From positions 124,001-188,000 of the forward strand of contig NZ_JOIU01000012.1 in NCBI RefSeq assembly GCF_000720135.1: DNA of 64,000 nt. The letters are read 5' to 3'. How positions within the stretch are numbered: the stretch's first letter is position 1; the number at the start of each line of letters is the position of its first letter. The notes under the pieces were generated by a model that was given only the letters and a program-made list of their open reading frames with translations, had not been told where the DNA came from and did no database searches. Both the position numbers and the translations under genes were made by a program. Origin of the DNA: Streptomyces sp. NRRL S-1022. GTDB taxonomy: Bacteria; Actinomycetota; Actinomycetes; Streptomycetales; Streptomycetaceae. This document shows positions 9,949 through 21,962 of this stretch, in pieces.

Positions 9949-10653
9949 TCACATTCCTCGTCGGGGAGCCTCGGCTCCCTGGCCGGCGGCCACCTGCCGC
10001 AGGTAGGGGTTGGTGGCGCGCTCCTGGCCGATGGTCGTCTGGGGGCCGTGTCCGGACAGCACCACGGTGGAGTCCTCGAGCGGCAGGCACACGCGGGCCA
10101 GCGAGCCGAGCATGTCCGTCATGGATCCGCCCGGCAGATCGGTGCGTCCGATGGAGCCGGCGAACAGCAGATCCCCGGAGAAGAACACCGACGGGACGTC
10201 GGCGGTCTCGGGCATCCGGAAGGTCACCGACCCCTTGGTATGGCCCGGCGCGTGCGCGACGGAGAACTCCAGTCCGGCCAGCCGCAGGGAGGTGCCGTCG
10301 GTCAGCTCCCTGACGTCGTCCGGCTCCCCCACGGTCAGCTCGCCCATCAGCGGCATGCCGATGGACCGGCCGAGCGCCTTCTCGGGGTCGCTCATCATGT
10401 ACCGGTCCTCGGGGTGGATCCAGGCCGGCACGTCGTGCGCCCCGCAGACGGGGACGACCGAGGCCACGTGGTCGATGTGGCCGTGGGTGAGGACGACGGC
10501 CACGGGCTTGAGCCGATGCTTCTCCAGCGCTTCCTCGACTCCTGGGGCGGCCTGGTGGCCGGGGTCGATGATCACGCACTCCTCACCGGCGGCGGGGGCG
10601 ACGAGATAACAGTTCGTCCCCCAGGCCCCGGCGGGGAACCCGGCAATGAGCAC
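9949..10653 (-). CDS. Metallo-beta-lactamase-fold hydrolase (glyoxalase II-like)
   Basis: About 234 residues from a GTG at 10653, chosen because GAAGGA lies just upstream; an ATG at 10680 has no such site. The metal-binding signature [11 protein letters not shown] (HxHxDH), the later histidine in [11 protein letters not shown], the aspartate in [16 protein letters not shown] and the terminal VLSGHGP are all present, giving a complete binuclear zinc site. The closest family is the YcbL/glyoxalase-II-like group that hydrolyses thioesters; the substrate cannot be read from the sequence. Cytoplasmic. Probably co-transcribed with hisS. Confidence 0.9.
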   Translation of the reverse strand: MLIAGFPAGAWGTNCYLVAPAAGEECVIIDPGHQAAPGVEEALEKHRLKPVAVVLTHGHIDHVASVVPVCGAHDVPAWIHPEDRYMMSDPEKALGRSIGMPLMGELTVGEPDDVRELTDGTSLRLAGLEFSVAHAPGHTKGSVTFRMPETADVPSVFFSGDLLFAGSIGRTDLPGGSMTDMLGSLARVCLPLEDSTVVLSGHGPQTTIGQERATNPYLRQVAAGQGAEAPRRGM

Positions 10654-10824
10654 GATCGTCCTTCGTTGTGTCGGTTTCACAGGCGGCTTCAGCTGCTGTC
10701 AGAGCCTACCGGCGCTGCCGTTTCCTCAGCGAACCCATATACGGTACGGGGCTACACGCAGCGGTCGGCTCACGAGGACGTACGCGTACCGCCCGACACA
10801 CGACACGCATGAGGAGAGAACCCG

Positions 10825-11646
10825 GTGGTCAGCCAGGAGCAGCGGCGGCGTCAGCTCGCCCGGGAGAAGTTCTTGCGGCAGCAGCAGCGGCGCACCCAGG
10901 CGCGGCGCAAGTCCCGCGTGCGCAACTCCGTGATCGCGTCGGTACTCGGCGTGGTCGTGATCGGCAGTGTCGCCCTGTACACGACCGGGGTGCTGAAGAA
11001 CGACGACAAGAAGACCAACGCGAGCGCCGAGGTCACCCCGAGCGCACCGCCGACGAGCAAGGCGCCGGACCCGTGCGCGAAGCCGGCGGCCGGCTCGGTG
11101 AAGAAGCAGAGCTGGAAGAAGGAGCCGGCGATGACGATCGACACGTCGGCGAAGTACACGCTGACTCTCGCGACGACGTGCGGCGACATCGACGTGGCGC
11201 TGAAGGCGTCGGCGGCCCCGCACACGGTCAACTCGTTCGACTTCCTCGCCGGGAAGGGCTACTTCGACCACACCAAGTGCCACCGCCTCACCACCCGGGA
11301 CATCTACGTCCTGCAGTGCGGCGACCCGCAGGGCACCGGCATGGGCGGTCCGGGCTACACGCTCCCGGACGAGAACCTCAAGGACAAGAGCCTGAAGAAC
11401 AACACGTACCCGGCGGGCACGGTGGCGATGGCCAACACCGGCCAGAAGCACACCGGCGGCAGCCAGTTCTTCCTCGTCTACAAGGACAGCCCGCTGCCGC
11501 CGAACTACGCCCCGTTCGGGACCATCGGCACGGCCGGCATGAAGGTGCTGAACAAGATCGCCGCGGCCGGCGAGAGCACCGGCAACGGCGACGGGGCGCC
11601 GAACGCGACGGTCGTGATCAACAAGGCGACGGTCGGCAAGTCCTGA
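10825..11646 (+). CDS. Membrane-anchored cyclophilin-type peptidyl-prolyl isomerase
   Basis: A 273-residue protein from a GTG at 10825, with a purine-rich AGGAGAG site upstream. The N-terminal 35 residues are basic cytosolic sequence (QEQRRRQLAREKFLRQQQRR), followed by one transmembrane helix (NSVIASVLGVVVIGSVALY), a Ser/Pro/Thr linker, and a cyclophilin domain from about residue 105 (YFDHTKCHRLTTRDIYVLQ, GGSQFFLVYKDSPLPPNYAPFG). The catalytic region differs from human cyclophilin A (CHRL instead of FHRI), as is common in actinobacterial members. The enzyme domain lies outside the membrane and probably helps fold exported proteins. Confidence 0.92.
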   Translation: MVSQEQRRRQLAREKFLRQQQRRTQARRKSRVRNSVIASVLGVVVIGSVALYTTGVLKNDDKKTNASAEVTPSAPPTSKAPDPCAKPAAGSVKKQSWKKEPAMTIDTSAKYTLTLATTCGDIDVALKASAAPHTVNSFDFLAGKGYFDHTKCHRLTTRDIYVLQCGDPQGTGMGGPGYTLPDENLKDKSLKNNTYPAGTVAMANTGQKHTGGSQFFLVYKDSPLPPNYAPFGTIGTAGMKVLNKIAAAGESTGNGDGAPNATVVINKATVGKS

Positions 11647-11816
11647 GGTCACCGGTGCCGGAGCGGCCGGAGGGCCGGGAAGCGCCGACTGCGGAATTTC
11701 GGTCGCGCTGGATGCGGACAGGCAACCCGCTGGTCGCCTATGTTGGCGGTGACGAAACTGTGGACGATGCCCGGGGGTGCTGAGGCCCCCCGCAGGCATC
11801 ATGTGGAGGAGGCGCT

Positions 11817-13046
11817 GTGAGCAGCGACCCGTGGGGCCGCGTCGACGAGACGGGGACCGTGTACGTGCGTACGGCCGACGGCGAGCAGGTCGTCGGTTCC
11901 TGGCAGGCCGGCTCCCCCGAGGAGGCGCTGGCCTACTTCGAGCGCAAGTACGAGGGCCTGGTTGTCGAGATCGGCCTCCTCGAAAAGCGCGTACGGACCA
12001 CCGACCTGTCGACGAAGGACGCCCAGGCCGCCATCGACCACTTGCGGGAGCAGGTGGACGCCCACCACGCGGTCGGTGACCTGGCCGCGCTGCGGACGCG
12101 GCTGGACAAGCTCGTCGAGACCGTCGAGGCGCGCCGCGAGGAGCGCAAGGCGCAGCGGGCCAAGCAGTCCGACGAGGCCCGCAAGGCCAAGGAGGACCTG
12201 GTCACCGAGGCGGAGCAGCTCGCCCGGTCCGACCAGTGGCGAGCGGCCGGTGAGCGGCTGCGCGCTCTGGTGGACACCTGGAAGGGCCTGCCCCGCCTGG
12301 ACCGCAAGTCCGACGACGAGCTGTGGCACCGCTTCTCGCACGCCCGCTCGGCGTTCTCCAAGCGCCGCAAGGCTCACTTCGCGCAGCTGGACGCGCAGCG
12401 CGAGGAGGCCCGCCGCGTCAAGGAGCGGCTGGTCGGCGAGGCCGAGGCGCTGTCCGGTTCGACGGACTGGGGCCCCACGGCCGCCCGGTACCGCGAGCTG
12501 ATGGCGGAGTGGAAGGCCGCGGGCCGCGCCCAGCGCGAGCACGAGGACGACCTGTGGAACCGCTTCCGCGGCGCCCAGGACGTGTTCTTCGCCGCCCGCA
12601 GCTCGGTGTTCGCCGAACGGGACGCGGAGCAGACGGAGAACCTGAAGCTGAAGGAGGAGCTGGCCGAGGAGGCCGAGAAGCTCCTGCCGGTCGGCGACCT
12701 CAAGGCCACGCGCGCCGCGTTCCGCTCGATCAACGAGCGCTGGGAGGCCATCGGTCACGTCCCGCGGGACGCCCGGCCCAAGGTCGAGGGCCGGATGCAC
12801 ACCGTCGAGCGGGCGATCCAGGAGGCCGAGGAGGCCGAGTGGCGCCGGACCAACCCGGAGGCGCGCGCGCGTGCCGAGGGACTGACCGGTCAGCTGCAGG
12901 CAGCCGTGGACAAGCTGAAGGCGCAGATCGAGCAGGCGCGCGCCCAGGGCAACAACGCCAGGGCCGACAAGCTGCAGAAGGAGCTGGAAGGCCGTGAGGC
13001 GCTGCTGGAGCAGGCTCTGAAGGGCCTCCAGGAGTTCGGCGGCTGA
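11817..13046 (+). CDS. DUF349 coiled-coil protein
   Basis: 409 residues from a GTG at 11817, following GGAGG eight to ten bases upstream. After a small N-terminal beta-like domain (GRVDETGTVYVRTADGEQVVG) it is almost wholly helical. There are at least three DUF349 repeats with the tell-tale W-K-x-L/A and LW-x-R-F cores: LVDTWKGLPRLDRKSDDELWHRF, then a repeat at AEWKAAGRAQREHEDDLWNRF. The C-terminus is a long coiled coil (QLQAAVDKLKAQIEQARAQG). No signal or membrane segment. Function is unknown; it is conserved opposite relA in Streptomyces. Separated from relA by a perfect palindrome. Confidence 0.9.
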   Translation: MSSDPWGRVDETGTVYVRTADGEQVVGSWQAGSPEEALAYFERKYEGLVVEIGLLEKRVRTTDLSTKDAQAAIDHLREQVDAHHAVGDLAALRTRLDKLVETVEARREERKAQRAKQSDEARKAKEDLVTEAEQLARSDQWRAAGERLRALVDTWKGLPRLDRKSDDELWHRFSHARSAFSKRRKAHFAQLDAQREEARRVKERLVGEAEALSGSTDWGPTAARYRELMAEWKAAGRAQREHEDDLWNRFRGAQDVFFAARSSVFAERDAEQTENLKLKEELAEEAEKLLPVGDLKATRAAFRSINERWEAIGHVPRDARPKVEGRMHTVERAIQEAEEAEWRRTNPEARARAEGLTGQLQAAVDKLKAQIEQARAQGNNARADKLQKELEGREALLEQALKGLQEFGG

Positions 13047-13064
13047 CACACTCCCCCGAGCAGC

Positions 13065-13100
13065 CGGAAGGGCCCCGTACGCGCGTACGGGGCCCTTCCG
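13065..13100. terminator. Bidirectional terminator, 36-bp perfect palindrome
   Basis: CGGAAGGGCCCCGTACGC followed directly by its exact reverse complement, between the convergent DUF349 gene and relA. An 18-bp stem with no unpaired loop as written; in practice a few central bases would form the loop. Confidence 0.85.
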
Positions 13101-13129
13101 CATGGGCGGTCCGGCCCGGCGGGCGGGTG

Positions 13130-15664
<2,535 letters not shown>

Positions 15665-15975
15665 GAGGGCTCCTCGTGCGCGTTCCGGGTCCCCCGGTCA
15701 GGCTCCGGAGACCCCATGGTATCGATCCTGCGCCCGGTCATCGCCTGCAGGCGGCTGTGAGGACCGTCTGTCCGTGGAACACCGGGGGCCGTCGCGGGAT
15801 TCCGGGGAGGTGACGGGCGGGTGGTGCGGGGGTGGTCCCGGAGGGTGCGGGGCGTGTCCGGCTGGTGGCTTCCGGGTGCCCCGTGCCGGGCGGTTCTCCC
15901 CTCGGTGTGCCGGCGGGTGCCGGGAACGCGGACGGCCGCCCCGGCGATGCCGGGGCGGCCGTCCGCGGGTGTGGC
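15665..15975. other. Intergenic region between apt and relA
   Basis: 311 bases with no credible gene. It should hold the relA promoter(s) (minus strand) and the terminator of apt at 15928-15966. I see no convincing -10/-35 pair. Confidence 0.5.
15928..15966. terminator. Terminator of the secD-secF-apt operon
   Basis: A perfect 18-bp inverted repeat (GCGGACGGCCGCCCCGGC / its complement) with a three-base GAT loop, just past the apt stop codon. Confidence 0.85.
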
Positions 15976-16515
15976 TCAGACCTGGAGGAGCGCCTCCAGC
16001 GGGGCGCCTTCCAGGGCCGGTTCCAGGCGGGCGCGGCCGTCGAGGAAGCCCAGTTCCATGAGGACCGCGAGGCCGGACACCTCGGCGCCCGCGCGCCGGA
16101 TGAGCTGGATCGCGGCCTCGGCGGTGCCGCCGGTGGCCAGGACGTCGTCCACGATCAGCACGCGGTCGCCGGCGGCCAGGTCCTCCGCGTGCACCTCGAT
16201 CTCCGCCGAGCCGTACTCCAGGTCGTACGCCTGGCGCAGGGTGGCTCCGGGCAGCTTGCCCGCCTTGCGGACCGGGATGAATCCCAGGCCCGCGCGGACG
16301 GCGACCGGGGCGCCGAGGATGAAGCCCCGGGCCTCCAGGCCGACGATCTTGGTGGCGCCGGTGTTGGCGGCGATCTCGGCCAGCGCGTCGGTGAGCGCGG
16401 TGAAGGCCGCCGGGTCGGCCAGGAGCGGGGTGATGTCCTTGAACATCACGCCCGGCTCCGGGTAGTCGGCGACGTCACGGATGCGGCTGAGCAGCAGTTC
16501 CTGGATGTCGGTCAT
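15976..16515 (-). CDS. apt: Adenine phosphoribosyltransferase
   Basis: Salvages adenine to AMP using PRPP. 179 residues from the ATG at 16515 (MTDIQELLLSRIRDVADYP). Family motifs: PGVMFKDITPLL, GLEARGFILGAPVA, the FIPVRKAGKLP hood, and the PRPP loop VLIVDDVLATGGTA. The ATG overlaps the secF stop by four bases (ATGA), so it is translationally coupled to secF. The secD-secF-apt-relA order is a conserved actinobacterial neighbourhood. Length and domains are normal. Confidence 0.97.
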   Translation of the reverse strand: MTDIQELLLSRIRDVADYPEPGVMFKDITPLLADPAAFTALTDALAEIAANTGATKIVGLEARGFILGAPVAVRAGLGFIPVRKAGKLPGATLRQAYDLEYGSAEIEVHAEDLAAGDRVLIVDDVLATGGTAEAAIQLIRRAGAEVSGLAVLMELGFLDGRARLEPALEGAPLEALLQV

Positions 16516-17612
16516 CCGCGCTTCCCCGGGGTGCGGCCACGGCCGCGGCCGCGGGCCGCGGACTGGCTGCGCGGGCCCACCACGGCGGGCTCGCCGGCGT
16601 CGGCACCGGCGCCGTGGGCCTCCGTGAGGTCCTCCTCCGCACCGGCCTGGGCGCGCTTGGCCAGGACCCGCTTGGTGAGGGCCTTCATCGCCGGCTCGCG
16701 CTCCTTGAGATCGGCGACGAGCGGCGTGGCGATGAAGATCGACGAGTAGGCACCGGCCGCGAGACCCACGAACAGCGACAGGGAGATGTCGTTGAGCGTG
16801 CCCGCGCCGAGGAAGCCGCCGCCGATGAAGAGCAGACCGGCGACCGGCAGCAGGGCGACGACCGTGGTGTTGATGGAGCGGACCAGGGTGCCGTTGATCG
16901 ACCGGTTGGCGATGTCGCTGTACGTCCAGCGGGTCTGCTTGGTGATGTCCTTCGTCTGCTCCTTCAGGCTGTCGAAGACGACGACCGTGTCGTAGAGCGA
17001 GTAACCGAGGATGGTCAGCAGACCGATGACCGTACCGGGCGTGACCTCGAAGCCGACCAGGGCGTAGATACCCGTGGTGATGGTGATGTCGTGGATCAGC
17101 GCCACCAGGGCCGCGATGGCCATGCGCCACTCGAACGCGATGGCCAGGTAGATCACGACCAGGACCATGAAGATCGCCAGGCCCTCCCAGGCCTTGTTGG
17201 CGATCTGCTCGCCCCAGCTCGGGCCGACCAGGTCGGCGGCGAGCTTCTCAGGGTCGAGGTTCAGGTCCTTGGCCAGCTCCTGCTTGATCCGGTCGGACTG
17301 GCCGGTGTCGATGCCCGCGATCTGGATGCGCAGGCTGCCGTTGCCCAGCTTCTGTACGACCGACTGGTGGCCCGAGGCCTCGTTGGCGTACTCCTCGGCC
17401 TTGGCCACCGAGGTGCTCATCTTGGTCGGCGTCGTGAAGACCGCGCCGCCCTGGAACTCGATGCCCATGTTCAGGCCGCGCACCGCCAGGCCGAGGATGG
17501 CCGTGATGGTGATCAGGATCGAGACGCCGTACCAGATCTTGCGCTTGCCGACGAAGTCGTACGAGATCTCGCCGCGGTGCAGTCGAGCGCCGAGGCTGCC
17601 GAGTTTCGACAT
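16512..17612 (-). CDS. secF: Protein translocase subunit SecF
   Basis: 366 residues from the ATG at 17612 (MSKLGSLGARLHRGEISYDF). It works with SecD in the Sec pathway, using proton motive force to pull exported proteins across. Six transmembrane helices fit the sequence: one at about 25-45, an extracytoplasmic domain with the conserved GLNMGIEFQGGAVF, and five in the C-terminal half, with the signature YSLYDTVVVFDSLKEQ. The C-terminal 55 residues are a basic Arg/Gly/Ala-rich cytosolic tail (GRGRGRTPGKRG), longer than in proteobacteria. Two bases separate it from secD. Confidence 0.97.
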   Translation of the reverse strand: MSKLGSLGARLHRGEISYDFVGKRKIWYGVSILITITAILGLAVRGLNMGIEFQGGAVFTTPTKMSTSVAKAEEYANEASGHQSVVQKLGNGSLRIQIAGIDTGQSDRIKQELAKDLNLDPEKLAADLVGPSWGEQIANKAWEGLAIFMVLVVIYLAIAFEWRMAIAALVALIHDITITTGIYALVGFEVTPGTVIGLLTILGYSLYDTVVVFDSLKEQTKDITKQTRWTYSDIANRSINGTLVRSINTTVVALLPVAGLLFIGGGFLGAGTLNDISLSLFVGLAAGAYSSIFIATPLVADLKEREPAMKALTKRVLAKRAQAGAEEDLTEAHGAGADAGEPAVVGPRSQSAARGRGRGRTPGKRG

Positions 17613-17614
17613 GT

Positions 17615-19411
17615 TCACGCCTCCTTCGGGTCGGCAGGGCCGGCGACGGGACCGGCGGGACGGCGGGTGCGGCGCAGCGGCGGCTTGGCACCCAGGCTCT
17701 TCGGGTCGAGGCCGGACCACTTGTGGCCGTCCGCGAAGAACCGGCGGCGGGCCAGGAGCGTCATCAGCGGCTTGGTGAAGAAGAAGACGACGACGACGTC
17801 GAGGACGGTGGTCAGACCCAGCGTGAACGCGAAGCCCTGGACCTTGCCGACCGTGACGATGAACAGCACCGCGGCGGCCAGGAACGACACGAAGTCCGAG
17901 ACCAGGATGGTGCGCCGGGCGCGCGGCCAGGCCCGCTCCACGGCGGGGCGCAGGGAGCGGCCCTCACGGATCTCGTCCCGGATGCGTTCGAAGTACACGA
18001 TGAACGAGTCCGCGGTGATACCGATGGCGACGATGGCACCGCAGACGGCCGGCAGGTTCAGCGCGAAGTGGATGGCCGGGCCGAGCAGCGCCATGATCAC
18101 GTACGTGAGGATCGCGGAGACCAGCAGGGACGCCATGGCGACGATCGACAGGCCGCGGTAGTAGACCACCAGGTAGATCACGACCAGCGCGAGGCCGATG
18201 GCGCCGGCGAGCAGACCGGCGCGCAGCTGCTCACCGCCGAGCGCGGCGGTGACGGTGGTGACGGACTGCTCCTGGAAGGACAGCGGCAGGGCGCCGTACG
18301 ACAGCATGTTGGCGAGGCTCTGCGCCTCCTCCTGCTTGAAGCTGCCGGAGATCTCCGCCTGGCCGCCGGTGATGGCGGTGCTCACGTACGGGCTGGAGAC
18401 GACCTCGCCGTCCAGGACGATGCCGAACTCGTTCTGCGGGGGCTGGTTCTTGGCCAGCTCGCCGGTGATGTCGGCGAACTTCTTGGCCCCGCCGCCCGTG
18501 AAGGTCATCTGGACCTGCCAGCCGGCGGCGCCCTGGGTGTCGAAGACGGCCTGCGCCTTCTTCACCTCGGTGCCGTCCACGGCGGCCGGGCCGAGGAGGT
18601 ACTTGTACCAGGCGTTGTTGATCTGGCCGCAGGCCACGGTGGAGTCGCCGGGCTTGGCGTTCTTCCCGGCGTTGGCGCGGTCGGAGGCCTTGGTGCAGTC
18701 CAGGGCCGCGTACTGGGCCTGGAGCTTGGCCGCCGTGTTGGAGCCGCCGCTCGCCGAGGCCGACGGGGTGGCCGAGGGGCTGCCCGAGGGCTTGCCGCTG
18801 CCGGAGGCGCTCGGCGAGGGAGTGGAGTCGGCCTTCAGCGCGTCGCTGACGGCGCGGCCCTGGGAGGTCGCCGAGGCCGTGGGGGACGTGGAGCCGGACG
18901 ACGACGCCTTCTCCTTGGAGGAGGCGGCCGGCGACGGGCTGGTGCCCGGCTTGGGCGAGGAGCTGCCGCTGGAGGACGCGCTCGGCGAGGGCGTCTTCGC
19001 GGCGGCGCCGCTGGGCTCGCTGGCCAGGACCGGCCGGAAGTACAGCTTTGCGGTGGTGCCGACCTGCTCCTGCGCCTCCTTGGAGTTGGTGCCCTTGGGG
19101 ATGTTGACGATGATGTTGTCGTTCCCCTGGGTCTGCACCTCCGACTCGGAGACACCCAGGCCGTTGACACGGCGGTTCATGATGTCGACCGCGGTGTCCA
19201 TGTTGGCCTTGTTGATCGCGGACCCCTGGTCGGCCTTCGCCTTGAGCGTGATGCTCGTACCACCGGCGAGGTCGATACCGAGACGCGGAGTGGTGTGCCC
19301 GGAGAGGAACATCCCTCCGGTGAGCGCCACGATGGCGATCAGGATGAGGGCCAGCGAGCGCCCTGGCTTGCTCTGGGCGCTCGCGCTTCGGCCCCTCTTA
19401 GGTGCTGCCAC
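17615..19411 (-). CDS. secD: Protein translocase subunit SecD, with Ser/Pro-rich insertion
   Basis: 598 residues from a GTG at 19411. An N-terminal transmembrane helix (about 18-38) is followed by LGIDLAGGTSITLKAK, the large extracytoplasmic P1 domain, then five helices with the SecD signatures LGGEQLRAGLLAG, AIVAIGITADSFIVYFERI and VLDVVVVFFFTKPL. Residues about 131-225 of the P1 domain are an almost pure Ser/Pro/Ala/Thr/Gly/Lys stretch, which makes the protein longer than typical SecD head domains and is likely an exposed flexible loop. Cys239 and Cys262 follow. Probably cotranscribed with secF and apt. Confidence 0.97.
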   Translation of the reverse strand: MAAPKRGRSASAQSKPGRSLALILIAIVALTGGMFLSGHTTPRLGIDLAGGTSITLKAKADQGSAINKANMDTAVDIMNRRVNGLGVSESEVQTQGNDNIIVNIPKGTNSKEAQEQVGTTAKLYFRPVLASEPSGAAAKTPSPSASSSGSSSPKPGTSPSPAASSKEKASSSGSTSPTASATSQGRAVSDALKADSTPSPSASGSGKPSGSPSATPSASASGGSNTAAKLQAQYAALDCTKASDRANAGKNAKPGDSTVACGQINNAWYKYLLGPAAVDGTEVKKAQAVFDTQGAAGWQVQMTFTGGGAKKFADITGELAKNQPPQNEFGIVLDGEVVSSPYVSTAITGGQAEISGSFKQEEAQSLANMLSYGALPLSFQEQSVTTVTAALGGEQLRAGLLAGAIGLALVVIYLVVYYRGLSIVAMASLLVSAILTYVIMALLGPAIHFALNLPAVCGAIVAIGITADSFIVYFERIRDEIREGRSLRPAVERAWPRARRTILVSDFVSFLAAAVLFIVTVGKVQGFAFTLGLTTVLDVVVVFFFTKPLMTLLARRRFFADGHKWSGLDPKSLGAKPPLRRTRRPAGPVAGPADPKEA

Positions 19412-19553
19412 CTTCTCGTACTCCCTCTCGGGCCGCCCCGCGCCCGGTCGGCGCGGTCGGCCATGACATGGTGTCGGGCTCCCCTGCGGGAAACAGACGC
19501 GCCCGGGATACGCGGGGCGCCATCATGCCGCCGTCGCGCCTCCCGGGGCGTGA

Positions 19554-20057
19554 CTACTTCGCGTCGGAGTCGCCGTCGGTCTTCTTCGGCTCGTCCTGCG
19601 CCTTCGCCTCGGCGGCACCGGCCGCGTCGGCGTCCTCGACGGCGTCCTTCTTACCGAGGTCGATCTTGTCGTCGGAGGCGGCGGCAGCGGCGGCAGGCCC
19701 GTCGGTCTCGTCGGTCTCGGTGAGGGAGGAGGCGTCGTCCGGGACGAGGCCGGCGTCGGACTTCAGATCGTGCTCGATGCCGTGGACGATGCGGTTGTAC
19801 TCGTCGTCGGTGAGGACGGCGCCGATGGCGTTCTTGGCGAAGAGGAGGTCGACGCCCGGCCCGGCGTCGAGGAGGACCGTGTCCTCGTTGACCTCCTTGA
19901 CCGTCGCGTACATGCCCCCGATCGTGCGGACACCGGAGCCGGGCTGCATCTCGTTCCGCATCTGGGCGGCCTGCTGCTGCTTCTTCTTGGCCGAACGCGT
20001 CATCAGGAACATCGCCGCGATGAGCACGATGAACGGGAGAAGGGTATAGGCATTCAC
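19554..20057 (-). CDS. yajC: Preprotein translocase subunit YajC
   Basis: 167 residues from a GTG at 20057 (VNAYTLLPFIVLIAAMFLM), where the single transmembrane helix begins at once. The conserved core follows: RSAKKKQQQAAQMRNEMQPG, then SGVRTIGGMYATVKEVNEDT. The C-terminal 70 residues are an acidic, Ala/Asp/Lys-rich cytosolic tail of low complexity. YajC associates with SecDF, and the gene is directly upstream of secD. The frame is open upstream, but that part reads as non-coding. Confidence 0.95.
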   Translation of the reverse strand: MNAYTLLPFIVLIAAMFLMTRSAKKKQQQAAQMRNEMQPGSGVRTIGGMYATVKEVNEDTVLLDAGPGVDLLFAKNAIGAVLTDDEYNRIVHGIEHDLKSDAGLVPDDASSLTETDETDGPAAAAAASDDKIDLGKKDAVEDADAAGAAEAKAQDEPKKTDGDSDAK

Positions 20058-20235
20058 GGGACGGAATTTCCTTCGCGCGACCGCGCGGGTGAGCGGCCAG
20101 TTGGATGGGGGTGTGGTCGGCGCCGCCCACAAGGGCGGCATCGGCGGAGTCTAAGCGAGTCCGCTTGCATGGAACAACGCTCAGCATGGCACCTGGGTTC
20201 CTGCCCGGGCCATAGCCCTCGCCGGGCCGCCGCCA

Positions 20236-21330
20236 TCACGCCCCGAACAGGTCCTGTTGTCCGTTTCCCGTGGCCGCGGGGCGCGGCGGGGTGAGGCCGA
20301 GGTGCGCCCAGGCCGCCGGCGTGGCCACCCGGCCCCGGGGGGTACGGGCCAGCAGACCCTCCCGGACCAGGAACGGTTCGGCGACCTCCTCGACGGTCTC
20401 CCGCTCCTCCCCCACCGCGACGGCCAGCGTGGACAGGCCGACCGGTCCGCCGCCGAACAGCTTCAGCAGGGCCTCCAGGACCGCGCGGTCGAGCCGGTCC
20501 AGTCCGCGCGCGTCGACCTCGTACACGGCCAGGGCGGCGGCGGCGATGTCGCGGGTGATCAGCCCGTCGGCCTTGACCTGCGCGTAGTCGCGGACGCGGC
20601 GCAGCAGGCGGTTGGCGATGCGGGGCGTGCCGCGGGAGCGGCCGGCGATCTCGGCGGCGCCGTCCGGCTCGATCCCGACGTCCAGCAGGGCCGCCGAGCG
20701 GTGGACGACCCGCTCCAGCTCGTGCGGCTCGTAGAACTCCATGTGCGCGGTGAAGCCGAAGCGGTCGCGCAGCGGCGGGGGCAGCAGGCCCGCGCGCGTG
20801 GTGGCGCCGACCAGGGTGAACGGCGGCAGCTCCAGCGGGATCGCGGTGGCGCCGGGGCCCTTGCCGACGATCACGTCGACGCGGAAGTCCTCCATCGCCA
20901 TGTACAGCATCTCCTCGGCGGGCCGGGACATGCGGTGGATCTCGTCCAGGAAGAGGACCTCGCCCTCCTGGAGGGAGGAGAGGATCGCGGCCAGGTCGCC
21001 GGCGTGCTGGATGGCGGGGCCGGAGGTGATGCGGATGGGGGCGCCCATCTCGGCCGCGATGATCATCGACAGCGTGGTCTTGCCGAGGCCGGGCGCGCCC
21101 GAGAGCAGCACGTGGTCGGCGGTGGCGCCCCGCGCTCGGGCGGCGCGCAGCACCAGGTCGAGCTGTTCGCGGACCTTCTCCTGGCCGATGAACTCGCCGA
21201 GGTCCTTGGGGCGCAGGGCGGCCTCGACGGCCTGGTCCTCCCGGTCGGCGACCGGGCCCACCAGCCGCTCGCCGGCGGGCCCGGCGAGCCCCTCCTCGCC
21301 GGGGGTGCCGGCCGTGTCGTCCCAGTTCAC
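20236..21330 (-). CDS. ruvB: Holliday junction branch-migration ATPase RuvB
   Basis: 364 residues from a GTG at 21330, with TAGGAGAA just upstream. The AAA+ hexameric motor drives branch migration with RuvA. Motifs: [20 protein letters not shown], Walker [15 protein letters not shown], Walker [20 protein letters not shown], sensor 1 [11 protein letters not shown], and the C-terminal winged helix with the [17 protein letters not shown] signature. Forms the usual ruvC-ruvA-ruvB operon with 26 bases to ruvA. Confidence 0.98.
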   Translation of the reverse strand: MNWDDTAGTPGEEGLAGPAGERLVGPVADREDQAVEAALRPKDLGEFIGQEKVREQLDLVLRAARARGATADHVLLSGAPGLGKTTLSMIIAAEMGAPIRITSGPAIQHAGDLAAILSSLQEGEVLFLDEIHRMSRPAEEMLYMAMEDFRVDVIVGKGPGATAIPLELPPFTLVGATTRAGLLPPPLRDRFGFTAHMEFYEPHELERVVHRSAALLDVGIEPDGAAEIAGRSRGTPRIANRLLRRVRDYAQVKADGLITRDIAAAALAVYEVDARGLDRLDRAVLEALLKLFGGGPVGLSTLAVAVGEERETVEEVAEPFLVREGLLARTPRGRVATPAAWAHLGLTPPRPAATGNGQQDLFGA

Positions 21331-21356
21331 GAAGTTCTCCTAGCGGGTGGCGCGGG

Positions 21357-21962
21357 TCAGCGGGCGCGGTTCAGGGTCTGCAGGGCGGCCTTGAGCAGCT
21401 GTCCCACCTGGGGTGTGCCGCCGGCCTCCGCGGCCTGGGGCGCGACGGCGGCCACCGCCTCGTCGGCCTCGCGGGTGGCGTAGCCGAGGCCGAGCAGGGC
21501 CGCGTGCAGCTGGTCGCGCCAGCCCTGGCTGACCGGCGCGCCGACGGCGGGGGCGCCGACGGGCTCGCCGAGCCGGTCCTTCAGTTCCAGCAGCAGCTTC
21601 TGGGCGCCCTTCTTGCCGATGCCGGGGACGGCGGTGAGGGCCTTCTCGTCACCGGTGGCGACCGCGCGGCGCAGCGCGTCCGGGGTGTGCACGGCGAGCA
21701 TCGCCTGCGCCAGGCGCGGTCCGACGCCGCTCGCGGTCTGCAGCAGCTCGAAGACCTGGCGTTCGTCGTCGTCCGCGAAGCCGTACAGGGTGAGCGAGTC
21801 CTCGCGGACGACGAGGGAGGTGTGCAGCTTGGCCGGCTGGCCGGTCCGGAGCGTCGACAGCGTGTTCGGCGTGCACTGGACGGCCATGCCGACACCGCCG
21901 ACCTCGACGACCGCTGTGTCGGGGGCGAGCGCGGCGACCGTGCCGCTGACGAAGGCGATCAT
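21357..21962 (-). CDS. ruvA: Holliday junction DNA-binding protein RuvA
   Basis: 201 residues from the ATG at 21962 ([20 protein letters not shown]). An OB-fold N-terminal domain, a double helix-hairpin-helix ([17 protein letters not shown] and [20 protein letters not shown]), an Ala/Pro/Gly linker, and the small C-terminal domain that contacts RuvB ([19 protein letters not shown]). The ATG overlaps the ruvC stop by four bases, indicating coupling. Confidence 0.98.
   Translation of the reverse strand: MIAFVSGTVAALAPDTAVVEVGGVGMAVQCTPNTLSTLRTGQPAKLHTSLVVREDSLTLYGFADDDERQVFELLQTASGVGPRLAQAMLAVHTPDALRRAVATGDEKALTAVPGIGKKGAQKLLLELKDRLGEPVGAPAVGAPVSQGWRDQLHAALLGLGYATREADEAVAAVAPQAAEAGGTPQVGQLLKAALQTLNRAR

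Noticed and set aside
16512..17130. N-terminal extension of apt in the same frame across secF
   Set aside because: The upstream part is antigenic-looking Arg/His-rich shadow of secF; apt clearly starts at the ATG at 16515.
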